A DNA stretch of 64,000 bases from contig NZ_JAOWIF010000031.1 of NCBI RefSeq assembly GCF_030332225.1, forward strand, positions 558,001-622,000. Reading direction: 5' to 3'. The translations under genes and the position numbers were made by a program. The notes under the pieces were generated by a model that had not been told where the DNA came from, did no database searches, and saw nothing but the letters and a program-made list of their open reading frames with translations. The DNA is from Citrobacter sp. Cu233 (lineage in GTDB: Bacteria; Pseudomonadota; Gammaproteobacteria; Enterobacterales; Enterobacteriaceae). Shown piece after piece: positions 33,434 through 41,427 of the stretch (within the stretch, counting starts at the first letter, position 1; each line of letters starts with the position of its first letter).

Positions 33434-34888
33434 TTAACGGAACGGCGGTTCATTGAATGTACGTAATTTGCGGGAGTGCAGCCGGTCACCTTCGGCACGC
33501 AGTCGATCGATAGCCCGGATGCCAATCTGCAGGTGCTCAGAAATGGCCCCTTCATAAAAACGGTTGGCCTGACCTGGCAGTTTGATCTCGCCATGCAGTG
33601 GTTTGTCGGAAACACAAAGTAACGTGCCATAAGGGACGCGGAAGCGGTAGCCCTGGGCTGCAATAGTGGCACTCTCCATATCAATAGCGACGGCACGGCT
33701 GAGGTTAAACCGCAGCGCAGAAGCGGAATAGCGTAATTCCCAGTTACGATCGTCGGTGGTGACGACGGTGCCGGTACGCAGCCGCTGTTTAACCTCTTCA
33801 CCAGGCATGCCGCTGACTTCTTTGGTGGCGTCATACAGTGCACGCTGAACTTCGGCGATGCTGGGAATCGGAATATCCGGCGGCAACACGGCATCCAGTA
33901 CATGGTCGTCGCGCAGATAGGCATGAGCCAGAACATAATCGCCAATGGCCTGACTTTCGCGCAGACCACCACAGTGGCCAATCATCAACCAGACGTCCGG
34001 ACGCAGCACGGCCAGATGATCGCAAATGGTTTTGGCGTTAGAGGGGCCGACGCCGATATTCACCAGCGTGATCCCCTGACCGTCGGCGGTAATTAAATGC
34101 CAGGCAGGCATCTGGTGTTTTTTCCATGCCAGATCGGAGATGGCCTCTTCCGGTGCTTCGGTTTCTGCAGTGATCCAGATCCCGCCTGCGCATGACAGCG
34201 CAATATAGGGACTGTCCGGGTCAAGGATCTGACTGCAGCCCCAACGTACGAACTCATCCACGTAGCGGGTGTAGTTGGTGAACAGCACAAAGGGTTGAAA
34301 ATGCTCAACCGGTGTTCCTGTGTAATGACGCAGACGCGCCAGAGAGAAATCTACCCGTCTGGCGTCGAAGTGCGACAGTGGAGAAAACTCTGCCGGATGG
34401 TAGGTACCATCAGCCGTTTCGTCACCAATTTGTGAGAGTTCGGTAGTAGGGAAATGGCGCGTTAGTCCGGCACTCATCGAACGATCAAGCGTTAACTCAG
34501 AACCATCAATCACATAGGGATAGGGGATTTCATGCTGTGATGGCTCGACGGAAATATGCGCATCATAATCCTGATACAGCAGCGTCAGTTGTTCTTCAAG
34601 ATAAGGGCGAAAAAGCGACGGGCGGGTGATGGTCGTGGTATAGCTGCCTGCATGGGTAAAACGCCCGTATGCGCGCGTTTTCGGTGGGTTTGTGGCACTG
34701 CCATCCCAGGTGACACAAAGCGATGGGTAAACAAAAAGACCGTTTTGGCGGGCGATGTCGTCAGGGAGCGTCCCTGTTTCAATATACTTACCAATGGCGC
34801 TACGCAGAGCCTTCACCGACTGTTCGTACAGCGCGTCCAGTTTATCCAGTGCCTGAGCGGGGGTCAGGCTGGAGCCCTTATTATTCAT
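33434..34888 (-). CDS. amn: AMP nucleosidase
   Basis: Amn hydrolyses AMP to adenine and ribose 5-phosphate and helps control adenylate levels. The 484-residue protein begins MNNKGSSLTPAQALDKLDAL, has the N-terminal Amn-specific domain (to about 190) and a C-terminal nucleoside-phosphorylase-like domain (ITLVNIGVGPSNAKTICDH, MIGHCGGL, AIDMESATIAAQG). Length equals the E. coli enzyme. Its position next to shiA is as in E. coli. Confidence 0.97.
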   Translation of the reverse strand: MNNKGSSLTPAQALDKLDALYEQSVKALRSAIGKYIETGTLPDDIARQNGLFVYPSLCVTWDGSATNPPKTRAYGRFTHAGSYTTTITRPSLFRPYLEEQLTLLYQDYDAHISVEPSQHEIPYPYVIDGSELTLDRSMSAGLTRHFPTTELSQIGDETADGTYHPAEFSPLSHFDARRVDFSLARLRHYTGTPVEHFQPFVLFTNYTRYVDEFVRWGCSQILDPDSPYIALSCAGGIWITAETEAPEEAISDLAWKKHQMPAWHLITADGQGITLVNIGVGPSNAKTICDHLAVLRPDVWLMIGHCGGLRESQAIGDYVLAHAYLRDDHVLDAVLPPDIPIPSIAEVQRALYDATKEVSGMPGEEVKQRLRTGTVVTTDDRNWELRYSASALRFNLSRAVAIDMESATIAAQGYRFRVPYGTLLCVSDKPLHGEIKLPGQANRFYEGAISEHLQIGIRAIDRLRAEGDRLHSRKLRTFNEPPFR

Positions 34889-35006
34889 GTCTGTCTCCTT
34901 GTTCCACAGGTGTACTGCTCTCCCGATAGTATGTCACAGGAATGTGAAACAAAAGTCAGACGTTGAGGAAGATTATGCGAAGACCCGATGGCCTTCGCAT
35001 AAAGAT

Positions 35007-36323
35007 TTACGCGTGTTGCTTATCTGTCATCAACATTGCGGTGACGGCCGAAATAAGGCATCCGGCCATCAGGTAAATGGCAACGCTGTGCCAGTCGCCA
35101 CCGGAGAAAGTCACTAATGCAGCGGCAATAAAAGGCGTAAAACCGCCGCCGACAACGCTGGCGACCTGATAACCCACCCCCGCACCACTGTAGCGATAGC
35201 TTGCGCCAAACAGGCCGGTAAACATTGGCTGCTGTACGCAGACCACCATATCGTGCGCGATGTTGGCCAGCATAATCGCGAAGAACACTATCCAGAAGAT
35301 GGACTGCGCTTCCAGGGCCATGAAGAACGGGAAGGCGCTGAGTGTACCGACCAGTGCCCCGGTAATATAGACGCGCCGACGGCCAAAGCGATCGGCAAGC
35401 CAGGCAAAGCAGGGGATAGTCAAACAACTCAGCCCACCAACCAGTAACCCGATATTTAGAAATAGTTCGCGCGGCAGTCCCAGGTTTTGCGTGGAGTAGT
35501 TGAGAGCAAACGCGGTAACAATGTACATCGTCAGGAGCTCACACAGACGCAGGGCGATAATTTTCAGAAATGCCCCCGGGTGACGGGTGAGTGCCTCGAT
35601 AACCGGCAGTCGCTTTTTCACCGGTTGGGGTTCCTGTTTTTGCTGTTCGAATTCAGCCGATTCATCCATTCTGTTGCGCATCCACAACGCGCCCAGAACC
35701 AGCACAATGCTGAACAGGAACGGAATACGCCAGCCCCAGCTCAGGAACTGCTCATCGGTTGTTTGCGAGCTAATCAACGAGACCAGCCCCGTAGAGAGCA
35801 GTAGCCCAACGCCGTAACCTACCTGAACGCCGCTACTGTAGAAGGCTTTTTTATTTTTCGGGGCACTTTCAACAGAGAGTAATGCCGCGCCACCCCACTC
35901 GCCGCCGACGGCGAAACCCTGAATGGCACGTAGCGTCACCAGCAGGACTGGCGCCCACCAGCCGATGGTGTCGAAAGAGGGAATGATACCAATCAGTGCA
36001 GTTGCAATACCCATCATCCAGACGGTAAGCATCAACATACGTTTGCGGCCCAGGCGATCGCCAAAGTGGCCGAAGATGATCCCGCCTAGTGGGCGGAACA
36101 GAAACCCGACACCAAAGGTGGCGAAGGCAGCGAGCGTCCCCATCGCTGGGCTAACCTGCGGAAAAAACTCGCGGTTGAATACCAGCGCGGCGGTGATGCC
36201 ATAAAGCAGAAAATCATACCAGTCGACCACAGCACCTGCGAAGCTGCCGAGTGCGGCACGTCGGGCACGGTTAAGCGATGAGGTGTCCTGCTGGGGACCC
36301 GTGGAGGTGAGGGTGGAATCCAT
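35007..36323 (-). CDS. shiA: ShiA, shikimate:H+ symporter
   Basis: ShiA imports shikimate and dehydroshikimate through the inner membrane. The 438-residue MFS protein has about 12 membrane segments and the metabolite:H+ symporter signatures: RAALGSFAGAVVDWYDFLLY near the N-terminus, PLGGIIFGHFGDRLGRKRML (loop 2-3 motif) and RAIQGFAVGGEWGGAALLSV. It is upstream of amn on the same strand with a 118-nt gap. The 170 nt between its start and the tRNA-Asn terminator should hold its promoter. Confidence 0.95.
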   Translation of the reverse strand: MDSTLTSTGPQQDTSSLNRARRAALGSFAGAVVDWYDFLLYGITAALVFNREFFPQVSPAMGTLAAFATFGVGFLFRPLGGIIFGHFGDRLGRKRMLMLTVWMMGIATALIGIIPSFDTIGWWAPVLLVTLRAIQGFAVGGEWGGAALLSVESAPKNKKAFYSSGVQVGYGVGLLLSTGLVSLISSQTTDEQFLSWGWRIPFLFSIVLVLGALWMRNRMDESAEFEQQKQEPQPVKKRLPVIEALTRHPGAFLKIIALRLCELLTMYIVTAFALNYSTQNLGLPRELFLNIGLLVGGLSCLTIPCFAWLADRFGRRRVYITGALVGTLSAFPFFMALEAQSIFWIVFFAIMLANIAHDMVVCVQQPMFTGLFGASYRYSGAGVGYQVASVVGGGFTPFIAAALVTFSGGDWHSVAIYLMAGCLISAVTAMLMTDKQHA

Positions 36324-36497
36324 AGTTATCCTGTCTGTACTGTTTTTTCATTATTAGTATTGGAGTGAGGTTACGCACATTGCAGTCGGGATATAAACGA
36401 CTGTAATGAGACTACCGCGACAGACGAGAAGATAAAACGATTTTATCCCTTACAAGAGGGCAAGATGAAAAATAAGACGATTGAAGAAATTAATAAG

Positions 36498-36529
36498 CAA
36501 AAAGCCTGCTTAGTTTCCTGAGCAGGCTT
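36498..36529 (-). terminator. Terminator of the first tRNA-Asn gene
   Basis: A 9-bp stem AAGCCTGCT (36502-36510) / AGCAGGCTT (36521-36529); on the minus strand it is followed by a T-run. The same structure follows the second tRNA-Asn copy at 38916-38943. Confidence 0.9.
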
Positions 36530-36537
36530 CTTAAATT

Positions 36538-36613
36538 TGGCTCCTCTGACTGGACTCGAACCAGTGACATACGGATTAACAGTCCGCCGTTCTACCGACT
36601 GAACTACAGAGGA
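36538..36613 (-). tRNA. tRNA-Asn (anticodon GTT), copy 1
   Basis: A 76-nt cloverleaf read on the minus strand: acceptor TCCTCTG / CAGAGGA, anticodon arm CGGACTGTTAATCCG with anticodon GTT, T-arm with GTTCGAGTC, encoded CCA. It is one of two copies here; E. coli has several asn tRNA genes in this region, which are frequent integration sites for islands. No island is inserted at either copy. Confidence 0.98.
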
Positions 36614-36735
36614 ATCGTGTGAACGAGGCGCATATTAGCGAGGGCGATGGGGGTTGTCAAAGGGGTAAATGCAATTGTGTGTTCGTTTGCTGACAAATTC
36701 AACAAAGCGGCGATCTTTCATGCTTTTTAGACATT

Positions 36736-36752
36736 TGCCCCATTCTGGTGCG
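36736..36752. promoter_or_regulatory. Candidate NtrC enhancer site for nac
   Basis: TGCCCC-ATTCT-GGTGCG matches the NtrC consensus TGCACC-N5-GGTGCA at 10 of 12 positions. It lies 117 nt upstream of the sigma-54 promoter, a normal enhancer distance. A possible half-site AGCACC is at 36813-36818. Confidence 0.75.
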
Positions 36753-36869
36753 TGTCTACCTCTTGTGGGGCAGCCCGGAAAAAGGCGGAATCAGTAAAAG
36801 CTATCACTTTCCAGCACCATCCCTTACTTAACGGGAGCTTAACATTAAATAATCGTCTGCAGATGAAAC

Positions 36870-36885
36870 TGGCAAGTATCTTGCA
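36870..36885 (+). promoter_or_regulatory. Sigma-54 promoter of nac
   Basis: TGGCAAGTATCTTGCA contains the invariant GG (-24) and GC (-12) with the correct 10-nt spacing, matching TGGCACG-N4-TTGCA at 10 of 12 fixed positions. With the NtrC site this gives nitrogen-limitation control of nac. Confidence 0.9.
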
Positions 36886-36939
36886 CTCCTGAGTTCCATG
36901 ACTGCCAGCATGGGTTCTGGTATTCCGACAGGAGGCAAA

Positions 36940-37857
36940 ATGAACTTCAGACGACTGAAATACTTCGTAAAAATCGTCGATATTGGTAGCCTGACCCAGG
37001 CCGCGGAAGTATTGCATATCGCTCAACCCGCGCTGAGCCAGCAGGTTGCTACGCTGGAGGGGGAACTGGATCAACAGTTGTTGATCCGCACCAAACGTGG
37101 GGTTACGCCGACAGAAGCAGGGAAAGTGTTGTATACGCACGCCCGGACGATATTACGTCAGTGTGAACAGGCGCAGCTTGCGGTCAATAATGTAGGGCAG
37201 ACCCTGAGTGGACACGTTTCTATTGGTCTGGCACCTGGCACTGCGGCATCATCAATTACCATGCCGTTATTACAGACCGTTCGCGCAGAGCTGCCCGATG
37301 TACTGGTCTATTTGCATGAAAACAGCGGGGCGGTGCTGAACGATAAACTGCTCAGTGGTCAATTAGATATGGCGGTGCTCTATGAGCGCTCGCCGATCGC
37401 TGGTATTTCCAGTCAACCGTTACTCAAAGAGGACCTTTTCCTGGTGGGGACGCGTGAATGTCCTGGGCCAAGTGTTGATTTAACTGCAGTCGCGCAGATG
37501 AATTTGTTTCTGCCTCGGGACTACAGTGCGGTTCGCCTCCGTGTTGACGAAGCCTTCTCACTGCGCCGTTTAACGGCCAAAGTAATAGGTGAAATTGATT
37601 CTATCTCCACCTTAACGGCCGCGATTGCCAGCGGTATGGGGGTGACGGTGTTGCCTGAATCGGCAGCCCGGGCATTATGTCATGCAGCGAATGGCTGGAT
37701 GGCGCGGATTACAACGCCCTCAATGAATCTGCCCCTCTCGCTTAACATGTCAGCCAGAGGCAGTTTGACACCACAGGCTCAGGCGGTGAAAGAGATTCTG
37801 TTGTCGCTGGTTAGCCGTCCGGCTCTGGAAAATCGTGAGCTACAGCTGGTGAGTTAA
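36940..37857 (+). CDS. nac: Nac, nitrogen assimilation control LysR regulator
   Basis: Nac couples sigma-54-dependent nitrogen control to sigma-70 promoters by activating or repressing them during nitrogen limitation. The start MNFRRLKYFVKIVDIGSLTQ follows AGGAGGCAAA and gives 305 residues, the family length; an ATG 14 codons upstream is too close to the sigma-54 start and has no such site. The LysR winged helix is residues 1-60 (AAEVLHIAQPALSQQVATLE) with the usual effector domain after it. cbl follows on the same strand. Confidence 0.97.
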   Translation: MNFRRLKYFVKIVDIGSLTQAAEVLHIAQPALSQQVATLEGELDQQLLIRTKRGVTPTEAGKVLYTHARTILRQCEQAQLAVNNVGQTLSGHVSIGLAPGTAASSITMPLLQTVRAELPDVLVYLHENSGAVLNDKLLSGQLDMAVLYERSPIAGISSQPLLKEDLFLVGTRECPGPSVDLTAVAQMNLFLPRDYSAVRLRVDEAFSLRRLTAKVIGEIDSISTLTAAIASGMGVTVLPESAARALCHAANGWMARITTPSMNLPLSLNMSARGSLTPQAQAVKEILLSLVSRPALENRELQLVS

Positions 37858-37958
37858 ACCTTATTCCAGCCAGGAATAAGATGCAGGTTTTTATTATTTG
37901 TTATGCCGGGCGTCAGACTTTAACAATAGCGTAATGTCTGATGTACCCGGAGCGAAAA

Positions 37959-38909
37959 GTGAATTTCCAGCAACTTAAAATAATCCGCGAGGCGGCCCGT
38001 CAGGATTACAACCTGACGGAAGTCGCGAATATTCTTTATACCTCGCAGTCGGGGGTAAGTCGGCATATTCGTGAACTTGAAGATGAACTTGGCATCGAAA
38101 TTTTTATTCGCCGTGGTAAGCGTTTACTTGGCATGACCGAACCGGGGAAGGCACTGCTGGTGATCGCTGAGCGTATTCTTAATGAAGCCAGCAATGTTCG
38201 CCGACTGGCGGACCTGTTTACCAATGACACGTCTGGTGTGCTGACTATTGCGACTACGCACACGCAGGCACGCTATAGTCTGCCTGCGGTGATCAAAGCA
38301 TTTCGTGAACTCTTCCCGGAGGTTCGCCTGGAGCTTATCCAGGGGACACCGCAAGAAATTGATGTTCTCCTGCAAAATGGTGGCGCTGACATTGGTATTG
38401 CCAGTGAACGACTCAGTAGCGATCCGTTGTTGGTGGCGTTTCCCTGGTTTCGTTGGCAGCACAGCCTGCTCGTTCCACACGATCATCCATTAGTTAAGGC
38501 TTCCCCGCTTACGCTTGAGTCTATTGCTCACTGGCCGCTCATTACCTATCGGCAGGGCATTACGGGGCGCTCACGTATTGATGAGGCATTTGCACGTAAA
38601 GGGTTGGTACCGGATATTATTCTCAGTGCACAGGACTCGGACGTGATTAAAACGTATGTCGCGCTGGGGCTGGGAATCGGGCTGGTGGCGGAGCAATCCA
38701 GTGGCGAGCAGGAGGAGGGGACGTTAACCCGCCTTGATACCCGGCATTTATTTGATGCAAACACCGTTTGGCTGGGGCTCAAACGCGGTCAGTTGCAACG
38801 TAATTACGTCTGGCGATTCATCGAGCTATGCAACGCAGGTTTATCGGTGGAAGAGATTAAACGCCAGGCAATGGAACCTGATGAAGTGATGATTGATTAT
38901 CAGATATAA
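37959..38909 (+). CDS. cbl: Cbl, CysB-like LysR regulator of sulfonate/sulfate-starvation genes
   Basis: Cbl activates alkanesulfonate and taurine use genes (ssu, tau) when sulfate is scarce. I start at GTG 37959 (MNFQQLKIIREAARQDYNLT), which has GGAG 7 nt upstream and gives 316 residues, as in E. coli; the longer frame adds six residues. The helix-turn-helix (EVANILYTSQSGVSRHIREL) and effector domain are intact. It is 101 nt after nac, as in E. coli. Confidence 0.96.
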   Translation: MNFQQLKIIREAARQDYNLTEVANILYTSQSGVSRHIRELEDELGIEIFIRRGKRLLGMTEPGKALLVIAERILNEASNVRRLADLFTNDTSGVLTIATTHTQARYSLPAVIKAFRELFPEVRLELIQGTPQEIDVLLQNGGADIGIASERLSSDPLLVAFPWFRWQHSLLVPHDHPLVKASPLTLESIAHWPLITYRQGITGRSRIDEAFARKGLVPDIILSAQDSDVIKTYVALGLGIGLVAEQSSGEQEEGTLTRLDTRHLFDANTVWLGLKRGQLQRNYVWRFIELCNAGLSVEEIKRQAMEPDEVMIDYQI

Positions 38910-39051
38910 AGCAAAAAGCCTGCTTAGTTTCCTGAGCAGGCTTCTTAAATTTGGCTCCTCTGACTGGACTCGAACCAGTGACATACGGATTAACAGTCCG
39001 CCGTTCTACCGACTGAACTACAGAGGAATCGTGTGAACGAGGCGCATATTA
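38909..39051. repeat. 143-bp direct repeat, copy 2
   Basis: This is the second copy of the tRNA-Asn unit, matching 36495-36637 throughout by eye, including the terminator (38916-38943) and 24 nt upstream of the tRNA. It begins on the last base of the cbl stop codon. Confidence 0.93.
38952..39027 (-). tRNA. tRNA-Asn (anticodon GTT), copy 2
   Basis: The same 76-nt sequence as the first copy, with anticodon GTT and encoded CCA, read on the minus strand. It lies between cbl and mtfA; in E. coli asnT adjoins mtfA, so this copy is the likely asnT counterpart. Confidence 0.98.
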
Positions 39052-39126
39052 CTGACCTCACCATGACGTGTCAACAGTAAAATTAATACGTCATATCAAT
39101 TGGTTAATTAATCTTCAAATTCGGTA

Positions 39127-39924
39127 TTAATGCACATTTGATGAGCGAAAATGGTCTTCTTCCTGGCTATCGCGCAACCGAAGCATTGGGTTCTGGCGAT
39201 AGAACTGGAAAAAACGTTGCCACAATGCCGGAAAGCGTGGTGCAAACAACTCGGGGGCGCTGAAGAAATACTCGGATAATACCGCAAAGCATTCTGCAGG
39301 ATCGGTTGCTGCGTAGGCATCTATACTGCAGGCCGTTTCACCCACCAGATCGATTTCATCCTGGATGTTGTTCATAGCGGCATGGAGATCGTGCTCCCAG
39401 TTCGCAATTTCCCTCAGTGGGATAGCCGGAACGCCGCTGGCGCGATCGCCATTACGCATATCAAGTTTATGTGCCACTTCATGAATAATCAGATTAAAGC
39501 CGGAAGCATCGAAGGAATCCTGGATATCAAGCCAGTTCAGGATCACCGGACCCTGTTGCCAGCTTTGGCCTGACTGAATAATCCGTTGATTGTGCACCAG
39601 CCCAATATCATCTTCCCATTCGTCATCCACGACAAACGGGGCAGGGTAAATGAGGACTTCATGAAAACCATCAAGCCACTCGATGCCTAATTCCAGAACA
39701 GGCAAACAGAAAAGCAGAGCAATTCGTGCACTTTTCAGTGCGTCCAGTTCAAATCCTTGTAGTGCAACCAATCTTTTTTGCTGTAAAAAACGCTCGGCCA
39801 GGGCAATAAGCCTGGCTTGTTCTTGTTCAGTAAGATTCACCAGAAGAGGAATTGCCAGGGCGTCATCCCAGGGCCAGTCATCATTCCGGGCTGTTTCTTG
39901 CTCTTTCCAGGGCCACTTAATCAT
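39127..39924 (-). CDS. mtfA: MtfA, Mlc-titrating zinc metallopeptidase
   Basis: MtfA binds the glucose repressor Mlc and lifts repression of ptsG; it is also a zinc aminopeptidase. The 265-residue protein has the HExxH motif ([16 protein letters not shown]), the downstream glutamate region ([18 protein letters not shown]) and the N-terminal [10 protein letters not shown]. Its partner operon gene ptsG is in this same window. The 93 nt before its start lead into the tRNA-Ser promoter region. Confidence 0.95.
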   Translation of the reverse strand: MIKWPWKEQETARNDDWPWDDALAIPLLVNLTEQEQARLIALAERFLQQKRLVALQGFELDALKSARIALLFCLPVLELGIEWLDGFHEVLIYPAPFVVDDEWEDDIGLVHNQRIIQSGQSWQQGPVILNWLDIQDSFDASGFNLIIHEVAHKLDMRNGDRASGVPAIPLREIANWEHDLHAAMNNIQDEIDLVGETACSIDAYAATDPAECFAVLSEYFFSAPELFAPRFPALWQRFFQFYRQNPMLRLRDSQEEDHFRSSNVH

Positions 39925-40017
39925 CGTTTTGCTCGCAAACTCGTCACTTGAACGAAATTGACGGAACTGGGTCTGTTAAAATGCCAAATTACCTGGCATC
40001 ATGGCAACCACCAGAAC

Positions 40018-40107
40018 GGAGAGATGCCAGAGCGGCTGAATGGACCGGTCTCGAAAACCGGAGTAGGGGCAACTCTACCGGGGGTTCAAATCCCCCTCTC
40101 TCCGCCA
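40018..40107 (+). tRNA. serU: tRNA-Ser (anticodon CGA)
   Basis: A 90-nt class II tRNA: acceptor GGAGAGA / TCTCTCC, anticodon loop GTCTCGAAAAC with anticodon CGA, long variable arm (GTAGGGGCAACTCTAC), T-arm GGTTCAAATCC and encoded CCA. This gene is serU in E. coli. Its 3' part is partly duplicated at 47178-47227, which marks it as the integration site of the decayed element that follows. Confidence 0.97.
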
Positions 40108-40153
40108 CTATTCAAACACTTAGCTAAATTCCATTCAACGACTCATGTCACAC

Positions 40154-40185
40154 TTGGTATAGTGTTGGTATATTCACTTGGTATA
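40154..40185. repeat. Three copies of TTGGTATA beside the integrase remnant
   Basis: TTGGTATA occurs at 40154-40161, 40165-40172 and 40178-40185, two of them within the longer CACTTGGTATA. They lie between the tRNA 3' end and the integrase fragment. Short direct repeats in this position resemble integrase arm-binding sites, but this is inference. Confidence 0.6.
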
Positions 40186-40383
40186 AAACTCGCCATCATC
40201 ATCTTCTGATTTACCCAATACTGGAAGATCCAGTGTGGGAGAAATTTTCACTTTTCTGTCATAAACCACAACTTGGCTTTCAGTTTTGTGACCTGAGAAT
40301 AGTTGTTTGTCCTTACTCGAACCTTCGTAATCAGATATTCCCCTGGCTTTGAGATCATGAAAAGTACACGGCAGTTTTCTATC
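40174..40383 (-). pseudogene. Phage tyrosine integrase, C-terminal remnant
   Basis: The last 69 codons resemble the catalytic C-terminus of tRNA-targeting phage integrases: FHDLKARGISDYEG (the His-x-x-Arg box with Lys in place of Arg), then FSGHKTESQV (conserved Gly-His) and VVYDRKVKISPTLDLP carrying the tyrosine nucleophile. The N-terminal domain and first catalytic arginine are missing. The open frame continues to 40440, but its first 20 residues overlap an unrelated phage gene, so the true break is near 40385. Confidence 0.82.
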
Positions 40384-40404
40384 TGTTTTTTTCCTGCCAG
40401 TGAT

Positions 40405-40647
40405 ATTGCAAAAGCTGGTATTGAAGAGCTGCAATCCCAAAACGAAGAACTGGCTATACAGCTAGCTAACGCCGAGAGCAAGCGCAGGGAGCTGGCGGCG
40501 GAGAACGGACAGGTGCTGCACCTTCTCACCGACATTAGCGAGAACCATAACGAATACATCAATCAAGATGAATATCTGTACGCGGGCGAAAAGTTTGTTT
40601 GTAATGATGGCTCTGTCAGCAAATCTAAGAAGGTTTGTCAGAAATAG
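40405..40647 (+). pseudogene. Phage early protein remnant (Ea22-like C-terminus)
   Basis: From about 40411 the frame reads KAGIEELQSQNEELAIQLAN and then ESKRRELAAENGQVLHLLTD, a coiled-coil stretch like that in lambdoid Ea22-type early proteins. It ends NDGSVSKSKKVCQK. The expected N-terminal part is lost, because the integrase remnant on the other strand abuts it. It has no credible own start and is probably not expressed. The family assignment is from memory of the coiled-coil motif. Confidence 0.55.
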
Positions 40648-40680
40648 TTGCCGAAAAATGGCACTCACCATCAAAATCAC

Positions 40681-40701
40681 ACCCGCTATGGCGGGTTTTT
40701 C
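40681..40701 (+). terminator. Rho-independent terminator in the phage remnant
   Basis: ACCCGC-TATG-GCGGGT (40681-40696) followed by a T-run, 33 nt after the Ea22-like stop. Confidence 0.85.
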
Positions 40702-40767
40702 ACTCTCTAACGGATATGTTATTTTTTATGCATTAAGAGCGAGTAGTAGGATGCTGCTGGGGAGAAC

Positions 40768-40959
40768 ATGGATTCAACAAACGACGAAGAAAAACGCAGA
40801 GAATTTGAAAAATTCATCATTGAAAGGTTTGGTGATGCAGTTGACCTTCGCAGGGCAAAACATGGCAATAACGGATATATGTCATGGGAAGCGGCAGTTG
40901 CCTGGATTGTCTGGCGGGAGCGCTCATCGCATCATGAAACAACGTCTGCCGGAAACTGA
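40768..40959 (+). CDS. Small phage-type hypothetical protein (63 aa)
   Basis: A 63-residue frame with a GGGGAGAAC ribosome-binding site begins MDSTNDEEKRREFEKFIIER and contains GYMSWEAAVAWIVW. It resembles small early proteins common in lambdoid prophages that have an N-terminal charged helix and a C-terminal tryptophan-rich helix. No function is known to me. The protein may be truncated at its C-terminus (SSHHETTSAGN is unlike the body). It is one of few frames in the remnant that look translatable. Confidence 0.6.
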   Translation: MDSTNDEEKRREFEKFIIERFGDAVDLRRAKHGNNGYMSWEAAVAWIVWRERSSHHETTSAGN

Positions 40960-41014
40960 GCGTGGTTCTCTCCATACCATCCTTGTCGAGCCATCTGAAT
41001 ATAGCATCATGTAA

Positions 41015-41427
41015 CGACAGTACCGCGACAAATAACCAACCAGCATGTTTTTCATTCATTCTGCTTTATGCTTACCTACCCCAAGTTCAATTATTCTGCT
41101 GCAAAGTTGTTCGATGGAGCCAGGAGTGAACGTACTTGCGAAAACGTGAGGTTAACTCGACTTCATTCTGAGTGACAACAATCAACACGTTTTCAGTGTG
41201 TATCAGAAAGGACGGAGGTAGGCATTGAGTTATATTCAGGTTGAATGACTGTACGGAATGATTGCGTTAAATCCCCTCAAACTGCTGAGTTAACTTCATC
41301 GATAATACAAGTAAAACCATTTCTTACAGGCGTTGCATAAGCAAAACGCTAGTCTATGCTCAAGAGAGGATGAAACCGTATTTCGATTCAGATAATAACA
41401 AGATAATTAGCCTTTGGGGTGCTTGTG
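41015..41427. other. Non-coding stretch upstream of the MscS-type gene
   Basis: About 410 nt without a credible gene. It must include the promoter of the channel gene downstream, but no clear -35/-10 pair stood out. No repeats or tRNA-like sequences were seen. Confidence 0.5.

Larger units (their letters stand above)
36495..36637. repeat. 143-bp direct repeat, copy 1 (tRNA-Asn with terminator and leader)
   Basis: The sequence 36495-36637 appears identical by eye to 38909-39051. It covers the tRNA-Asn gene, its terminator and about 24 nt of 5' flank, and stops abruptly at both ends. The two copies are direct repeats bracketing nac and cbl. Confidence 0.93.

Noticed and set aside
33427..33981. 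184-residue minus-strand frame within amn
   Set aside because: Alternate frame of amn on the same strand, without a ribosome-binding site or domain.
40934..41014. 26-codon frame MKQRLPETERGSLHTILVEP after the small phage gene
   Set aside because: Too short and without a ribosome-binding site; perhaps a fragment, but nothing supports translation.
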